DNA of 64,000 nucleotides. Source: Flavobacterium coralii (GTDB lineage: Bacteria > Bacteroidota > Bacteroidia > Flavobacteriales > Flavobacteriaceae). Both the position numbers and the translations under genes were made by a program. Where the stretch lies: positions 62,001 through 126,000 of the forward strand of contig NZ_JAHDIU010000003.1 of assembly GCF_019891545.1 (NCBI RefSeq). Reading direction: 5' to 3'. Of this stretch, positions 62,971-64,000 are shown piece after piece. The stretch's first letter is position 1; the number at the start of each line of letters is the position of its first letter. The notes beneath the pieces were generated by a model. It was not told where the DNA came from and did not search any database. It saw only the letters and a list, made by a program, of their open reading frames with translations.

Positions 62971-63285
62971 ATGATAAAGCTAAAGATAAAATCAGGAGAC
63001 ACAGTAAGGGTAATTGCCGGCGACCACAAAGGTAGCGAGGGTAAAGTGCTTCGTGTTCTTCGTGAAAAGAATAAAGCGGTAGTAGAGGGTGTAAACATGG
63101 TGAGCAAGCACACTAAGCCAAGCGCCAAAAACCCTCAGGGTGGTATCGTGAAGAAAGAAGCTCCTATCCATATTTCTAACATTGCACTTGTAGATCCTAA
63201 AACTAAGGAAACTACAAAAGTGGGTGTAAGGACAGAAGGAGATAAGAACGTGAGATTTTCAAAAAAATCTAATCAAGTATTATAG
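62971..63285 (+). CDS. rplX: 50S ribosomal protein L24
   Basis: A 104-residue KOW-domain protein ([25 protein letters not shown]). The frame can be extended to a TTG at 62959, but the ATG at 62971 gives the family N-terminus [10 protein letters not shown]. It lies two bases before rplE. Confidence 0.96.
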   Translation: MIKLKIKSGDTVRVIAGDHKGSEGKVLRVLREKNKAVVEGVNMVSKHTKPSAKNPQGGIVKKEAPIHISNIALVDPKTKETTKVGVRTEGDKNVRFSKKSNQVL

Positions 63286-63287
63286 TA

Positions 63288-63839
63288 ATGGCTTATATAC
63301 CAAGATTAAAACAAGAATATAAGGACAGGGTTATAGCTGCCCTTAAAGAAGAGTTCGGTTACAAGAACGTGATGCAGGTTCCTAAACTTGAGAAAATCGT
63401 TCTTAGCCGTGGAGTTGGAGCCGCTGTATCAGACAAGAAACTTATTGACTATGCAGTTGAGGAATTAACTAAAATTACCGGCCAGAAAGCTGTTGCCACC
63501 ATTTCTAAGAAAGACGTTGCTACGTTTAAACTAAGGAAAGGTATGCCAATTGGTGCTAAAGTAACACTTCGTGGCGAAAGGATGTATGAATTTCTTGACA
63601 GGCTAATTACATCAGCTTTACCACGCGTAAGGGACTTTGGTGGTATTAAGGCTACAGGTTTTGACGGAAGGGGTAATTATAACCTGGGTGTAACCGAGCA
63701 AATCATTTTCCCAGAAATTGATATTGATAAGGTTAACAAAATATCAGGTTTAGATATTACATTTGTAACTTCTGCAGAAACTGATAAAGAAGCAAAATCA
63801 TTATTAGCAGAACTGGGTTTACCTTTTAAAAAGAATTAA
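63288..63839 (+). CDS. rplE: 50S ribosomal protein L5
   Basis: A 183-residue protein that binds 5S rRNA ([40 protein letters not shown]). It lies three bases before rpsN. Confidence 0.98.
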   Translation: MAYIPRLKQEYKDRVIAALKEEFGYKNVMQVPKLEKIVLSRGVGAAVSDKKLIDYAVEELTKITGQKAVATISKKDVATFKLRKGMPIGAKVTLRGERMYEFLDRLITSALPRVRDFGGIKATGFDGRGNYNLGVTEQIIFPEIDIDKVNKISGLDITFVTSAETDKEAKSLLAELGLPFKKN

Positions 63840-63842
63840 GAT

Positions 63843-64000
63843 ATGGCTAAAGAATCAATGAAAGCCCGTGAGGCAAAAAGAGAGAAGCTGGTAGCTAAGT
63901 ATGCCGAGAAAAGGAAGGCTTTATTAGAAGCCGGAGATTATGAAGGTTTACAAAAACTGCCTAAAAACGCTTCCCCTGTTCGCCTGCACAACCGTTGCAA
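63843..64000 (+). CDS. rpsN: 30S ribosomal protein S14, 5' part
   Basis: The first 52 residues are present ([20 protein letters not shown] to SPVRLHNRC) and the gene runs past the right edge. The length and opening fit the long form of S14 without the CxxC zinc pairs. It continues the spc operon. Confidence 0.95.
   Translation, partial: MAKESMKAREAKREKLVAKYAEKRKALLEAGDYEGLQKLPKNASPVRLHNRC

Overview
The window reads as a chromosomal segment of a flavobacterium (phylum Bacteroidota, family Flavobacteriaceae, Flavobacterium-like). The grounds are an alternative complex III operon (actA to actF) fused to cytochrome oxidase genes, a SusC/SusD pair, a protein with a type IX secretion (T9SS) C-terminal tail, RimP-NusA-InfB gene order, an S10 operon joined directly to rpsL-rpsG-fusA without tuf, almost no Shine-Dalgarno sequences, and promoters of the Bacteroidota type (TTG, 18-20 bases, TAnnTTTG). 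No rRNA, insertion sequence, prophage, CRISPR array or integrase was seen. One tRNA gene (Gln, TTG) is present.

Layout. 1-8.9 kb: a truncated Tat-exported protein, a LacI-type regulator, then DNA polymerase I with a serine hydrolase behind it, a flavodoxin-like reductase, a membrane metallophosphoesterase, a cysteine-free thioredoxin and a NodB-type deacetylase. 8.9-15.6 kb: two tandem paralogues of a large DUF2723 membrane protein. 15.7-21.9 kb: tRNA-Gln with its own promoter and terminator, a tandem universal stress protein, the rimP-nusA-infB operon, and a SPOR protein. 22.0-33.7 kb: the respiratory operon actABCDEF-coxBA, framed by a strong promoter and a terminator. It would take electrons from menaquinol through the ActB/ActA/ActE Fe-S and haem chain to an aa3-type oxidase. 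33.7-43.4 kb: an ordinary mixture including GNAT, DUF1287, RadC, RarA, a rhomboid protease and RlmB, plus a compact operon of ABC ATPase, His-rich FtsX/MacB-like permease, small exported protein and HAD phosphatase. 43.6-54.2 kb: a secreted purple-acid-phosphatase-like T9SS protein, a SusC-SusD-lipoprotein-lipoprotein operon, and an Omp85-type outer-membrane protein. 54.3-64 kb: the str-S10-spc ribosomal operon, which runs off the right edge in rpsN.

Most of the window is core genome. The parts that deserve a closer look are the His-rich ABC permease operon (35.5-38.0 kb), the Sus-like operon with two unclassified lipoproteins and no degradative enzyme (46.4-52.4 kb), the leader structures of rimP, rpsL and the metallophosphoesterase, the imperfect palindrome between rpsJ and rplC, a possible leaderless rlmB mRNA, and a haem count of six in ActA. 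I found no convincing wholly new defence or mobile system. All calls come from reading the sequence and family knowledge; no database search was run.
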